From positions 1 through 64,000 of the forward strand of contig JASJPB010000019.1 of the NCBI GenBank assembly GCA_031426915.1: 64,000 nucleotides of DNA, read 5' to 3'. The position numbers and the translations under genes are program-made. This document shows positions 1 to 7,610 of this stretch, piece after piece. The first letter of the stretch is position 1; the number at the start of each line of letters is the position of its first letter. The notes below the pieces were generated by a model. It was given only the letters and a program-made list of their open reading frames with translations. It did no database searches and was not told the DNA's origin. The DNA comes from Sulfurimicrobium sp031426915 (GTDB lineage Bacteria > Pseudomonadota > Gammaproteobacteria > Burkholderiales > Sulfuricellaceae).

Positions 1-692
1 AAGGTAGCAGATTCTCCACTTATCGGCTTGTTCAGTTTTCCGGGGCCACTTCTAAATTCCACCGAACGGCCGTCGCGCGTCTCGTCCAGATCGAAGGCGT
101 AGATGGTCAGGTAATCAGACTGGTGGCCATTCTTCCGGCCCATGATGCCGGCGCCGGCATTACGCGGGTTCTTGCTGCGGGCAGGATCGATCCGTGTCCA
201 GTCCTCGACAGTCAGGATTACCTCGAAGCGTACCGCGCCACTAAAGCCGCCGGCCTTTACACCGGCCCAGGCTGGCAGTCCCTTGAAGCGCAGTGCGTTG
301 GCGGTAATGTCCTCCCCCACGCTGCCGTCACCCCGCGAGATGGCCTGCACCAGGCGACCGTCGGTGTAATACGCGGCTGCGCTGGCACCATCGCCCTTCA
401 GGCTGGCGTGCAGAACCTCAATGTCGTTCTTTACGCACCAGTTGCGGAATTCATCTTCAGAATTCACCTTGCTCTGGCTGCCCATCGGGATGGAATGGCG
501 TGCCTTGGTCAGCATGCTGTCGGCCGGCACTGGTGCGCCGACGATGGCGAGCACGGGATCGTCCGGCGCGAGCAGACGCAGTTCGTCCTCGAGCGCGTCG
601 TACTCGGCATCGTTCATGATGGGCTCGCCGCTGTAGTAGTAGGCGTGTTTGGCCTTGAGGATCAGGTTGCGGAGTTCAGTGGTGCGGGACAC
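1..692 (-). CDS. NAD-dependent DNA ligase (LigA-like), N-terminal part, runs off the left edge
   Basis: The frame opens with GTG at 692 behind an AAGGGAA ribosome site and stays open to base 1, giving about 230 residues without a stop. It shows the LigA order: an Ia-type start (AYYYSGEPIMNDAEYDALEDEL), then the adenylation site SLKGDGAS, which is a KxDG motif with the nucleophile Lys, then ISRGDGSVGEDITAN and KNPRNAGAG. LigA seals nicks by NAD-dependent self-adenylation at this lysine. The copy is divergent: KGDG replaces the usual KLDG, and the region before it is short. Together with its place in a tRNA-linked island, this suggests a mobile-element ligase rather than the housekeeping enzyme. 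The OB-fold, zinc and BRCT parts would lie outside the window. Confidence 0.8.
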   Translation of the reverse strand, partial: MSRTTELRNLILKAKHAYYYSGEPIMNDAEYDALEDELRLLAPDDPVLAIVGAPVPADSMLTKARHSIPMGSQSKVNSEDEFRNWCVKNDIEVLHASLKGDGASAAAYYTDGRLVQAISRGDGSVGEDITANALRFKGLPAWAGVKAGGFSGAVRFEVILTVEDWTRIDPARSKNPRNAGAGIMGRKNGHQSDYLTIYAFDLDETRDGRSVEFRSGPGKLNKPISGESAT

Positions 693-810
693 GGATTCCC
701 TTTCTGTTACTGGCTACGAATCTTGTTGTTATTTCTCATTGTTCACTTTGTGCCAGGTCATCATGCCACGCATCAGGCTCGCTGGATGAGCCTCTCTAAA
801 CTTCCAAGAA

Positions 811-933
811 CTATTTTTCCAGCCACGTCATGATCAAGCCCAATATCAGCAGGAACGGTAATGCCACGATCACGACCAGCCAGAATCGGGCAAAAAGCTC
901 ATTGGCTGTGGCGACCAGCCATTCTAGAAACAT
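811..933 (-). CDS. small single-pass membrane protein, 40 aa
   Basis: An ATG at 933 opens a 40-residue frame ending at TAG 811-813. It starts nine bases after the stop of the upstream gene at 943-1344, so it could be translated by coupling; no clear Shine-Dalgarno site is visible. The protein is almost one hydrophobic helix (residues about 17-36, FWLVVIVALPFLLILGLIM) between an N-terminal amphipathic part and a short C-terminal tail. The function is unknown. It may be a small membrane accessory of the mobile region. Chance open frames of this length are common, so the call rests on the helix and on the close spacing. Confidence 0.4.
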   Translation of the reverse strand: MFLEWLVATANELFARFWLVVIVALPFLLILGLIMTWLEK

Positions 934-942
934 GCTGGGTTA

Positions 943-1344
943 TTAGAGCGGGATTTCATCAACGGCATCCTGAAGCACCGATGCAGGCATGCCGACTTTT
1001 TTGGGGTTAATGGTTTCCAGGGTATTGAGCAGGGTACAGAGCAAACGGAAATCTTCGAGGTTCTGCAATTTGCACTTGCCGTCCTGGAATAGGGGCGGCG
1101 CGCTCTGCAGGGCGAGAATCTCCTCGTCAGAAATTTCGTGCCCCTGGTTGCGGGCGATCAACCGACCCGCGTAGGCAAGAGCCTTGCTGGTTTCAACAAA
1201 CCCTTTGGTGGTTGAAGCAGGGTCCTGGTTTTGCCAGGCTTCTTTCCAGTTGGTTTGCGGATCGAGCTCTGTTTCGTCGAATGTGGCTGCCTGAACGATA
1301 ACTTTGCCGCTTGTATTTTTTACCCAGTAGCCGGGGAATTGCAT
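943..1344 (-). CDS. hypothetical protein, 133 aa
   Basis: A 133-residue frame starting with ATG at 1344, with AAGGCAG upstream as a possible ribosome site. The protein is soluble, mildly acidic and rich in Gln, Asn and Leu, with no signal peptide or membrane segment. I do not recognise a domain. It lies between the hairpin-rich DNA and the small membrane protein and reads away from the integrases, towards the ligase, so these genes may form one leftward unit. It is probably cargo of the tRNA-Ser island. Confidence 0.55.
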   Translation of the reverse strand: MQFPGYWVKNTSGKVIVQAATFDETELDPQTNWKEAWQNQDPASTTKGFVETSKALAYAGRLIARNQGHEISDEEILALQSAPPLFQDGKCKLQNLEDFRLLCTLLNTLETINPKKVGMPASVLQDAVDEIPL

Positions 1345-1531
1345 TTTTTCTGCCTTGTTGTGATTGTCGTAGTCGTAAGGCTATTCGGGGTAAGGTGGAA
1401 ATTTCAAGTCTGAATTTTTTGGTGGTGGTTCACGGAACGTTCTCCATCGAAATGACAAGCCACCAAAGAACCCCGCCCCATCCTTGATTTAGGATCTACG
1501 GGTCATGTTATAAGCCGAGATGCTTTGTCGC

Positions 1532-2002
1532 TATAGGGGATTCCCCTATAAATTTCCATTGCACGGGCCAAAAACCGGTATGAAGCTGGTACGAAGCCAG
1601 CATAGCCCGTGTATACGCCAACCTTCGATTGGCATATACACGGGCAGCCGGCGAGGGGGACACGCCCCCTTCGATCCCCCTTTTTCACCGTGCCAATCTA
1701 CTGTGCATCACGCATTATTTCTTCACATTATCCAGACGGCTTTAGCCCGTCGGATAATGTACGGGTTGGTGACTGGACGGCGGGATAAGAGCATCTTATC
1801 CGGACGGCCAGGCAGCCGCGTTAGCGGCAAACCCGCGGTCACCTGAATCCCGGCCCTTGGCCGGGTGAAGGGGAACGGATGGGCAAACCCACCGATCGGC
1901 ACCACCACCCACTCTCCAAGCAGAACTGCTTGATGGGCGAGCAAGGCGCAATTTCTGCGGTTGTTGAGGTGATGGCGGTTCGGATTACCAGGCAACGTTG
2001 CC
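1532..2002. repeat. cluster of about ten successive inverted repeats (hairpin array)
   Basis: Arms read directly from the sequence: 1532-1540/1542-1550 (9 bp, 1-nt centre); 1562-1568/1605-1611 (CACGGGC) enclosing 1585-1589/1597-1601; 1606-1621/1629-1644 (16 bp, one mismatch); 1725-1733/1752-1760 plus an inner 5-bp stem; 1783-1790/1794-1801 (GGATAAGA, 3-nt loop); 1815-1819/1824-1828; 1849-1855/1859-1865 (CCCGGCC, 3-nt loop); 1917-1923/1926-1932 (CAAGCAG); and the palindromes CCGATCGG at 1892 and GGCAACGTTGCC at 1991. The single mismatch in the 16-bp stem is C-A on the plus strand but G-U on the minus strand, which would pair in a minus-strand RNA. The array could be a structured RNA, a transfer or replication origin, or recombination sites. 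It is not a CRISPR, because units differ in sequence and spacing. Confidence 0.7.
1655..1685 (+). terminator. candidate intrinsic terminator inside the hairpin array
   Basis: GGGGGA at 1655-1660 pairs with TCCCCC at 1675-1680 and is followed directly by five T. An alternative shorter stem uses CCCCC at 1665-1669. This is the only hairpin of the array with a T-run. No plus-strand gene is seen upstream, so if it is real it would end a non-coding transcript. Confidence 0.35.
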
Positions 2003-2081
2003 GCCGGGATGCATAGCGATTACTTGGCACGGAGGGGCCACGGATTGTCGAGTTTCCTGGCTGAGGGGATGAACGTGTTCC

Positions 2082-2351
2082 TTATGGAATGAGCTTGGCA
2101 AGGTACAAGGCGATTTTTCCCAGCAGGTCGCGCTCCTCGGAAATTCGTTTCAACTCGGATTTCAGTCGCCGGTGCTGCTGTGACAGGCTCTGTTGCTCCA
2201 GCTTGTCCTCTATCTGCAGATGGTATTCCCTGACCCAAGTGCGCACGGTATTTGGGTGCATCCCTTTCTGTGCCGCCACATCAGCCACCGCGCGATGCTC
2301 GTGGATGACCAGCCTGACTGCTTCAATCCTGATTTTATCCGGATAGGTCAT
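2082..2351 (-). pseudogene. IS3-family transposase OrfA, element remnant without OrfB
   Basis: This 89-residue protein starts with ATG at 2351 behind AAGAGGTG. It has the OrfA layout: a helix-turn-helix (VADVAAQKGMHPNTVRTWVREY, about residues 22-43) and a C-terminal leucine-rich coiled coil ending in ISEERDLLGKIALYLAK. In IS3 elements OrfA binds the terminal repeats, and a frameshift fuses it to the DDE-containing OrfB. No OrfB-like frame follows below 2082; the hairpin array is there instead. The OrfA frame is intact, but the element is not autonomous. Terminal inverted repeats could not be placed. Confidence 0.75.
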
Positions 2352-2678
2352 GGCACCTCTTTGCAGCCTCTAACGTTACGGCTCAAAGGTGTCTGGCTGG
2401 AGTGGGTGAATTCAGAGAATATTTCCATCGATGAAACAGCTTCGCCTAGATTCAAAAATGGAATGATCTCATGGCCCGAAAAATTACGCAACTCATTGTT
2501 ATTATTGACAATATTGTATAGTCAAGTAGATATTTACAAGTGATGCACTGGACTGTTTGCAAAAAAATGGAAAAGGGATGTCATGCCAAGCAGTTTTTGC
2601 CACGCTAAATGGCATCAGGTCTCTGTCAGGAGATCGTGTTCCGCTGATCCCAGGGGTAGAGCCGGACCACTTGCTGGG
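2352..2678. other. 327-bp gap between the IS3 remnant and the integrase pair
   Basis: I see no gene I would support. An inverted repeat TTGAC...GTCAA overlaps a promoter-like TTGACA with TAGATA about 16 bp later (around 2507-2535, plus strand), but no gene follows it. A further ATGCCA/TGGCAT repeat lies near 2583-2615. The stretch is more AT-rich than its neighbours, as is usual for island flanks. Confidence 0.5.
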
Positions 2679-4097
2679 TTACTTCGGCGAAGAAGTCGAC
2701 GGCTCGATTGGGAATTCCGATACTGAACCGGGCACAGCCCCATCTGTTCCGGAACCACTAGCAGCGGGTGCCTGAGCTTGCGGGATCCGCATCAGCGTCG
2801 GGTCGGCCTTGTGATTCACCTTCACCACCCGCGTGCCGTGAGCCTCGATCTGACGCACATTCTTACGCCCACCCGAATAACGGCCATAACAGCTTGCAGT
2901 TTCCGTCACCGCATGCCCCAGCACCACGGCCAGATCCTCACGCCCCACCCCACCCGCCTTCAGGTCCGATGCCAAAGCATGGCGATAGCAATACGCGCTG
3001 AAATGGAATTCCTTGCCCAGCGCGAAATTACCTGCACGCTTCACAGCCGCACCAAAAGCTTCGGCCGTGTTGGCAAGTGAGGCATGCGCCTTCAGGGTAA
3101 AGCTCAAGTCATCGCCTCCGTGGTTGATGCAATGCTGCGCGAGCGTTTCAAATTCCTTGCTGTCTTCCAGCACGATCAGCGTCCGCACCGGCTGTCCCTT
3201 CTGATCAGAAACCTTGGCGCCATTGATCTCAAAGCGCAGCCTGCCATCCGGTTCAAGGGAAATGCGGATTCCCTCCAGCTCTTGCGGACGGCATCCTGTA
3301 AGGGAAGCCACAATGGCGTGTAATCGCCAGGGAGAGTCGATCTCCTCCAGGCGCGAGAAGATGATTTCGCGCCAGTCGGGCTTTTCGTGGTTGAGATTGC
3401 CTGCATACCAGGCCTTGCCCTTGTCCGGGGATGGCGCCTTGGTTTGTCCCAGCTTCTTGGCGCGGGTGAATGCGCTGACTTCAGGCGCATTAGACAATCC
3501 GGCATCATGGAGCGTTTGCTGCTGATGATAGGCCTGAACCCTTTCCCCTTTACGGTCCATCTGGTAGTAATCCAGATCCATCAGGGCAACCCTGAGTTTA
3601 AGGTGTGCCGCTTTCCAGCGTGGGGTTTCATATGGGGCGCGATCCAGTTGCCGCCGGGCTTCCTTCAGGCGCTGGATCGCATCCCAGATCAGGGCAGCCC
3701 GGTAGGCGTAGAAGCTGCCTGGAGTGGAAACATGGGCTTCGATGTCAGGGGGATCATTGGGTTCCGGGCGCCACTTGTCGATGGTTATTGCCTTCTTGCG
3801 GTATTCGGCTTCCGTGGCAGGTGAGATGGTGGGTTTCTTGCCATATTGCTGAATGTAGGCCGTGGCTTTTGTCTTGCGCGCATAATATTTTTCGAGCTCC
3901 GGGTTCGGGGCGAAGCCCTTGAATGCGGGTAGGCCCAGCCGCTGGGATGGGGGCCAAGTCGCCGCCTGATCAGGGTTTTGTCCCAACTCGGCAAGCAAAT
4001 CATGGAACGCTGAGATAGGGTTTTCTGCGGTGGAAATCACATTGTTCATGCTGCGGGGAGTCTGGTTCCCCTGGCTCGATGTTGTGGTTTGTTCCAT
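2679..4097 (-). CDS. tyrosine recombinase/phage-type integrase, 472 aa
   Basis: A site-specific recombinase of the lambda-integrase fold. The catalytic part is in the C-terminal half: TGCRPQELEGI carries Arg I, then come SAYCYRHALASDLK, LGHAVTETASCYGRYSGG and the nucleophile tyrosine. The first His of the usual HxxR motif is a Tyr (YCYR), a variant seen in some island integrases. The N-terminal 220 residues are Arg/Lys-rich and unlike a standard SAM-like core-binding domain. ATG at 4097 follows a GAGGGGAA ribosome site that overlaps the stop of the upstream recombinase, so the two are made together. A Pro/Ser-rich tail follows the catalytic domain. Confidence 0.85.
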   Translation of the reverse strand: MEQTTTSSQGNQTPRSMNNVISTAENPISAFHDLLAELGQNPDQAATWPPSQRLGLPAFKGFAPNPELEKYYARKTKATAYIQQYGKKPTISPATEAEYRKKAITIDKWRPEPNDPPDIEAHVSTPGSFYAYRAALIWDAIQRLKEARRQLDRAPYETPRWKAAHLKLRVALMDLDYYQMDRKGERVQAYHQQQTLHDAGLSNAPEVSAFTRAKKLGQTKAPSPDKGKAWYAGNLNHEKPDWREIIFSRLEEIDSPWRLHAIVASLTGCRPQELEGIRISLEPDGRLRFEINGAKVSDQKGQPVRTLIVLEDSKEFETLAQHCINHGGDDLSFTLKAHASLANTAEAFGAAVKRAGNFALGKEFHFSAYCYRHALASDLKAGGVGREDLAVVLGHAVTETASCYGRYSGGRKNVRQIEAHGTRVVKVNHKADPTLMRIPQAQAPAASGSGTDGAVPGSVSEFPIEPSTSSPK

Positions 4098-4106
4098 GGT
4101 TTCCCC

Positions 4107-5852
4107 TCAGCACGATTCTGACAGCAACACAGCAGTATCCAGTTGCACCTGTTCCCGTCCCCGCCTGGCACCCGCACACCCCGGCAACTCGCGCCACGTA
4201 TCCTTCAAATGACCAAGCTCAATCCCGAACTCCAGCGCCGCCAGATGCGGAAACACCACGCTCGCCGGCAGATCCTTCATATAACGCTGCTCCGATTCGC
4301 TCTTGCCGCGCTCATGCCCCATCAACTGCAGAATGACCGGTAGCGGCGTCAGCCGATTACCCAGCAGGGTCGCGAAACCATGGCGGAAACTGTGGAATAC
4401 CCGCGTATCTTCCAAAATGCCGCAACGCCGCTTGAAGCGTCCGAACCACTTGGAAGCGGTCTGGGAATACCCATCGCGCAGCTTCCGCAGTTCCGGAAAC
4501 AGACGCACATCGCCACGCTGCCGGCGGAATTCCACAAACTCCAGGAATCCCAGGTCGATCAGTTGCGCATGCAGCGGGATGGAACGGATCGCCGACTTGT
4601 TCTTGAGCTTCTTGCCATGCTGGTCATTGATGGAGATGCACATCACCCCATCCTCCTCCACGACGTCCTCGCAATGAAGCGCACACAGCTCCTCGATGCG
4701 GGCGCCGGTACAAAGTCCCAGCAGCGGTAGCCAGAACTGGTAAGGTTCGCGGAATTTACGCGTCTGGTATGCCTGACTGTTGAAGATCTTGCCCAGATCA
4801 GTCGGGCTGAAGATTTCACGCTGATCCTTGTCGTTCTTCTTTTCCTTGAGTTGGAGACCCTGGGCGTAATTCTTGTCCAGATAACCTTGTCTGACTGCCC
4901 AGGTGTTGAACTGAGAAAACAGGCTCAAATGCTGGTTGATGGTTTTGGCGGCGAGCGTGGGGCCGTAATCCCCGCTGATCAGTTCATCGACTGACAATCC
5001 CTGCAGGCCGCGCATCTTGCTGCGATGGGCGGGCAGTTTCATCAGCACCGCCTTGAATTGCCGGGCGGACGCGAAATCGAACTGGGACGAAGGGATGTCG
5101 CCGACCACTTCCAGCATCAGGTCGAAACTTGCCCTGAAGGACGATTCCGTCTTGTCTGACCAATTGACACGGGCTTCAAGGATGAACTCATCCACCAGTT
5201 CGGATAATTTCTTCCCGACTGGGGCAAGGGGCGGCTTGTCCATATGGAGTGCTGCTGCATAGGGTGTCGCAGTGGGCAGCAACGGATCGGCGGAATAATC
5301 ACCAAGCGTACGCTGGCGCTCGATACGAATCAGCTGGGCATCGGTCTTGAGGAAATCGCGGCAGGCGGCACGGAACTCCGGGGAGGCCGGATCCATGCGG
5401 ATACCCCCTTCCTCGAGGAAATCCTTAACGATCGCGACCACCCGGGTGTAATCGCAGGTAGCCAGCAGGCTCTGGCTGTCACGCAGCAGGAAGTCCAGCG
5501 CCACCACCTCCCCGTCCACCTCGGACTGCGGCTGAGGGGGCTGGGCCACCCGGAACTGCTCGCGTTCCTCCAGTGCTTCATGAAGATAATTGGCCAACAG
5601 GTCTTGAATCTGCGGTTGAGTCATACTGCTCATCGTCGAGTCCTCCAAAAGGCTGGCGAAGAAGCGTTCTGCCTGCAGCAGCATAGCCATGGCGCGGCGT
5701 GAAGCCAGCCGGCGGTAACCCGTGCGCAGGGAGTAACGCAATTCTCCTATGCCTAGGATTGTCCGAATCTGGGCGGGAACAAACAAGCGAAAACACCAAG
5801 TTTCTCTACGCTTGTACAAAAAAGATGGGAATTGGACGGTGCTGGCGCGCAT
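4107..5852 (-). CDS. tyrosine recombinase/integrase with DUF6538-like N-terminus, 581 aa
   Basis: The N-terminus (FLYKRRETWCFRLFVPAQI) resembles the DUF6538 domain found at the start of many island integrases. A central core-binding domain follows at about 215-330, then the catalytic domain with LGLCTGARIEELCALH (Arg I), HSFRHGFATLLG (HxxR) and LMGHERGKSESEQRYM (LGH-like motif and nucleophile Tyr). ATG at 5852 is preceded by AAGGAGA. The gene starts 88 bp from the 3' end of tRNA-Ser, the usual position of an integrase that recombines into the tRNA. It is first in a two-gene unit with the 472-aa recombinase, only 9 bp apart; paired recombinases may act jointly. Confidence 0.88.
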   Translation of the reverse strand: MRASTVQFPSFLYKRRETWCFRLFVPAQIRTILGIGELRYSLRTGYRRLASRRAMAMLLQAERFFASLLEDSTMSSMTQPQIQDLLANYLHEALEEREQFRVAQPPQPQSEVDGEVVALDFLLRDSQSLLATCDYTRVVAIVKDFLEEGGIRMDPASPEFRAACRDFLKTDAQLIRIERQRTLGDYSADPLLPTATPYAAALHMDKPPLAPVGKKLSELVDEFILEARVNWSDKTESSFRASFDLMLEVVGDIPSSQFDFASARQFKAVLMKLPAHRSKMRGLQGLSVDELISGDYGPTLAAKTINQHLSLFSQFNTWAVRQGYLDKNYAQGLQLKEKKNDKDQREIFSPTDLGKIFNSQAYQTRKFREPYQFWLPLLGLCTGARIEELCALHCEDVVEEDGVMCISINDQHGKKLKNKSAIRSIPLHAQLIDLGFLEFVEFRRQRGDVRLFPELRKLRDGYSQTASKWFGRFKRRCGILEDTRVFHSFRHGFATLLGNRLTPLPVILQLMGHERGKSESEQRYMKDLPASVVFPHLAALEFGIELGHLKDTWRELPGCAGARRGREQVQLDTAVLLSESC

Positions 5853-5940
5853 TATTTTTCTCCTTCATGGACACGTAAATGGATACGTCTTCGTGCATGA
5901 AGAAGAAAACAACGGCTAAGTATTTGATTCTAAAATAAGG

Positions 5941-6031
5941 TGGCGGAGAGGGCGGGATTCGAACCCGCGTTAGGATATTATCCTAAACACGCTTTCCAGG
6001 CGTGCGACTTAAACCACTCATCCACCTCTCC
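5941..6031 (-). tRNA. tRNA-Ser (anticodon GGA)
   Basis: The minus strand reads GGAGAGGTGGATGAGTGG, a complete class II cloverleaf, and an encoded CCA at 5943-5941. The acceptor pairs GGAGAGG with CCTCTCC. The anticodon stem is CACGC/GCGTG with loop CTGGAAA, so the anticodon is GGA, reading UCC and UCU. A long variable arm (TTAGGATAATATCCTAA) is typical of serine tRNAs. The T arm is GCGGG-TTCGAAT-CCCGC. Its 3' end faces the integrase genes and is the likely attachment site of the island. Confidence 0.96.
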
Positions 6032-6113
6032 GGGGGGAAGCGCGCCATTATATTGATGTAAGTGCTTTTCGTCCAGTTGAGAAATCGCGCGCCGCGAAAA
6101 ACCGGCTTGCACG

Positions 6114-7610
6114 TCACGCCATCAGGCTCAGTTCACGTTCGATGATGTCCATGGTGGCGCGGCCGATGTACTCGCTGTTCGGGTCTGAAGATTCGATTGC
6201 TTCGAGATAGGCGCGGCCGATGAGTCGCCCGAGGGGCTGCGGGTTGTATAGCAGGCGCTTGATCACAAACGGGTTTAGCGTAAGCGGGTTGTAGTCCGCC
6301 TTGAGATATCCCTGACTGATCAGCAGGCGTTCCACGGGCGTATTGGGCTGGATGCCGATGAAAAAGATGAAGGGCAGCACGTTGTCGCGGCCGAACAGGT
6401 CGTAGAGCTCCCTGATTTTTTCTATGGTTTTCTGTAGCGTCTCAACGGTTTCTCCGGGGGCGTTCAAGGGCATGTAGAGCTTGATCTTCTGATCGGTATG
6501 GCCGTTTTCCCTGAACATGCGGAAGGCGTCCATCTGCTGGTCCAGCTTGTAGCCCAGCGTCATCTTGTCGATGATTTCCTGCGAGCCGGTGAAGGACAGG
6601 TCGACGCTGCCCATGCCGGTGGCCAGCATCTTGCGCGCGATCTCCGGGGTCAGGTGATTGAGGCGCAGGTAGCCGGACCAGCTGATTTTGATATCTCGCG
6701 CCAGCAGTTGGTCGAGGATATCCTCGACATGCTCGGTGCTCTTCTTGGTGGAGCAGAACTGGGCATCGGTGAACCAGATTTTCTTGACGCCGTAGCGCTT
6801 GTTCAATGCCTCCACTTCATTGGCGATTTCTTGCGGATCGCGGTAGCGTTGCGTGGCGCCCTCGATTTTGTTGTACAGGCAGAAATGGCATTGCAGCGGG
6901 CATCCGCGCTTGGTATGCACGCCGATATCGTCGTTCAGGTAGCTGTGGAAATCGGGGAAAATAGACTCGACGTAGGGGAAGTCGACGGCCGTGAGCAGGC
7001 TCAGGTCGAAGGTTTCCGCCCTGTCGCGGTGAGCCACATGCCCGCTGCGATCCTTGTAGAAGAACTCGCCCACCGGTGTCGTGAAACCGTCGACAATCGC
7101 CAGCATGGTGTCCTCGCCTTCGCCGATGACGATCACGGTATCGGCGGGGCATTTTTCCGCCACGTACTTGCCGAAGATCGACACCGCCGTGCCGCCGACC
7201 ACGATGCGCGAGGCGGGCAGCATTTTGCGCACCATTTTCATGTAGCCGAAGTTGCGCAGGCGGCTGATGGTGTAGTCGTAGACAATGGAGAACGCGTTTT
7301 TTGCCGCCTTCAGCCTGCTCAACCAGTTGGGCGAGTGGTCGAAGTTCATCACCACGCCGAGGGCATCGTCTTCCGGGTGCGGGCCGAAGGATTGCATGTT
7401 GCGCCAGGAAAAAGCCACCACGTCCGGACGCATGGTGGACAGGTGTTCCTTCAGCACCTGCTTGCGCTGGGAAGGTTCCACCAGCGCCAGGTCGAGCAGG
7501 TGCTGCTCGATGCCGGGGCGCTGCTTGTGGATATAGTCCGCCACGTAGATCACGCCGCCGGGGTAGATCTTCCAGCAAGGCAGGCGCACGTAGAGGATGG
7601 AGGCGGTCAT
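6114..7610 (-). CDS. B12-binding/radical SAM domain protein, 498 aa
   Basis: The N-terminal 210 residues resemble a cobalamin-binding domain (SILYVRLPCWKIYPGGVIYVADYI, later VVGGTAVSIFG and VIGEGEDT). A radical-SAM barrel follows, with the 4Fe-4S motif CPLQCHFC (CxxxCxxC) near residue 250 in TKRGCPLQCHFCLYNK. Such B12-radical SAM enzymes usually perform methyl transfers or rearrangements; the substrate cannot be told here. I chose ATG at 7610 because it overlaps the upstream stop as ATGA; an in-frame extension to 7706 would run into that gene. Translational coupling to the C_GCAxxG_C_C protein suggests a shared reaction or electron supply. The gene order recalls delta-proteobacterial DVU_1551-1557-type clusters, but the other members are missing. 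Confidence 0.82.
   Translation of the reverse strand: MTASILYVRLPCWKIYPGGVIYVADYIHKQRPGIEQHLLDLALVEPSQRKQVLKEHLSTMRPDVVAFSWRNMQSFGPHPEDDALGVVMNFDHSPNWLSRLKAAKNAFSIVYDYTISRLRNFGYMKMVRKMLPASRIVVGGTAVSIFGKYVAEKCPADTVIVIGEGEDTMLAIVDGFTTPVGEFFYKDRSGHVAHRDRAETFDLSLLTAVDFPYVESIFPDFHSYLNDDIGVHTKRGCPLQCHFCLYNKIEGATQRYRDPQEIANEVEALNKRYGVKKIWFTDAQFCSTKKSTEHVEDILDQLLARDIKISWSGYLRLNHLTPEIARKMLATGMGSVDLSFTGSQEIIDKMTLGYKLDQQMDAFRMFRENGHTDQKIKLYMPLNAPGETVETLQKTIEKIRELYDLFGRDNVLPFIFFIGIQPNTPVERLLISQGYLKADYNPLTLNPFVIKRLLYNPQPLGRLIGRAYLEAIESSDPNSEYIGRATMDIIERELSLMA

Larger units (their letters stand above)
1345..2081. other. 737-bp non-coding stretch of the island
   Basis: I find no convincing gene here on either strand. 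Open frames exist but lack ribosome sites and recognisable protein content. The stretch carries the inverted-repeat cluster at 1532-2002 and possibly the decayed 3' part of the IS3 element next to 2082. Before the cluster, at 1345-1530, I see only a short GGAACGTTC palindrome-like motif. Confidence 0.7.

Noticed and set aside
123..833. Plus-strand frame of 236 codons
   Set aside because: It lies opposite the ligase frame, has no ribosome site and no recognisable protein content.
1532..2002. CRISPR array
   Set aside because: The repeats differ from each other in sequence, length and spacing and no cas gene is in the window.
1839..2030. Possible OrfB fragment of the IS3 element on the minus strand
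   Set aside because: The translated frames show none of the DDE-transposase motifs and fall in the hairpin array.
2507..2535. Sigma-70 promoter TTGACA...TAGATA on the plus strand
   Set aside because: It looks fair, but no credible plus-strand gene follows; kept only as a remark on the gap.
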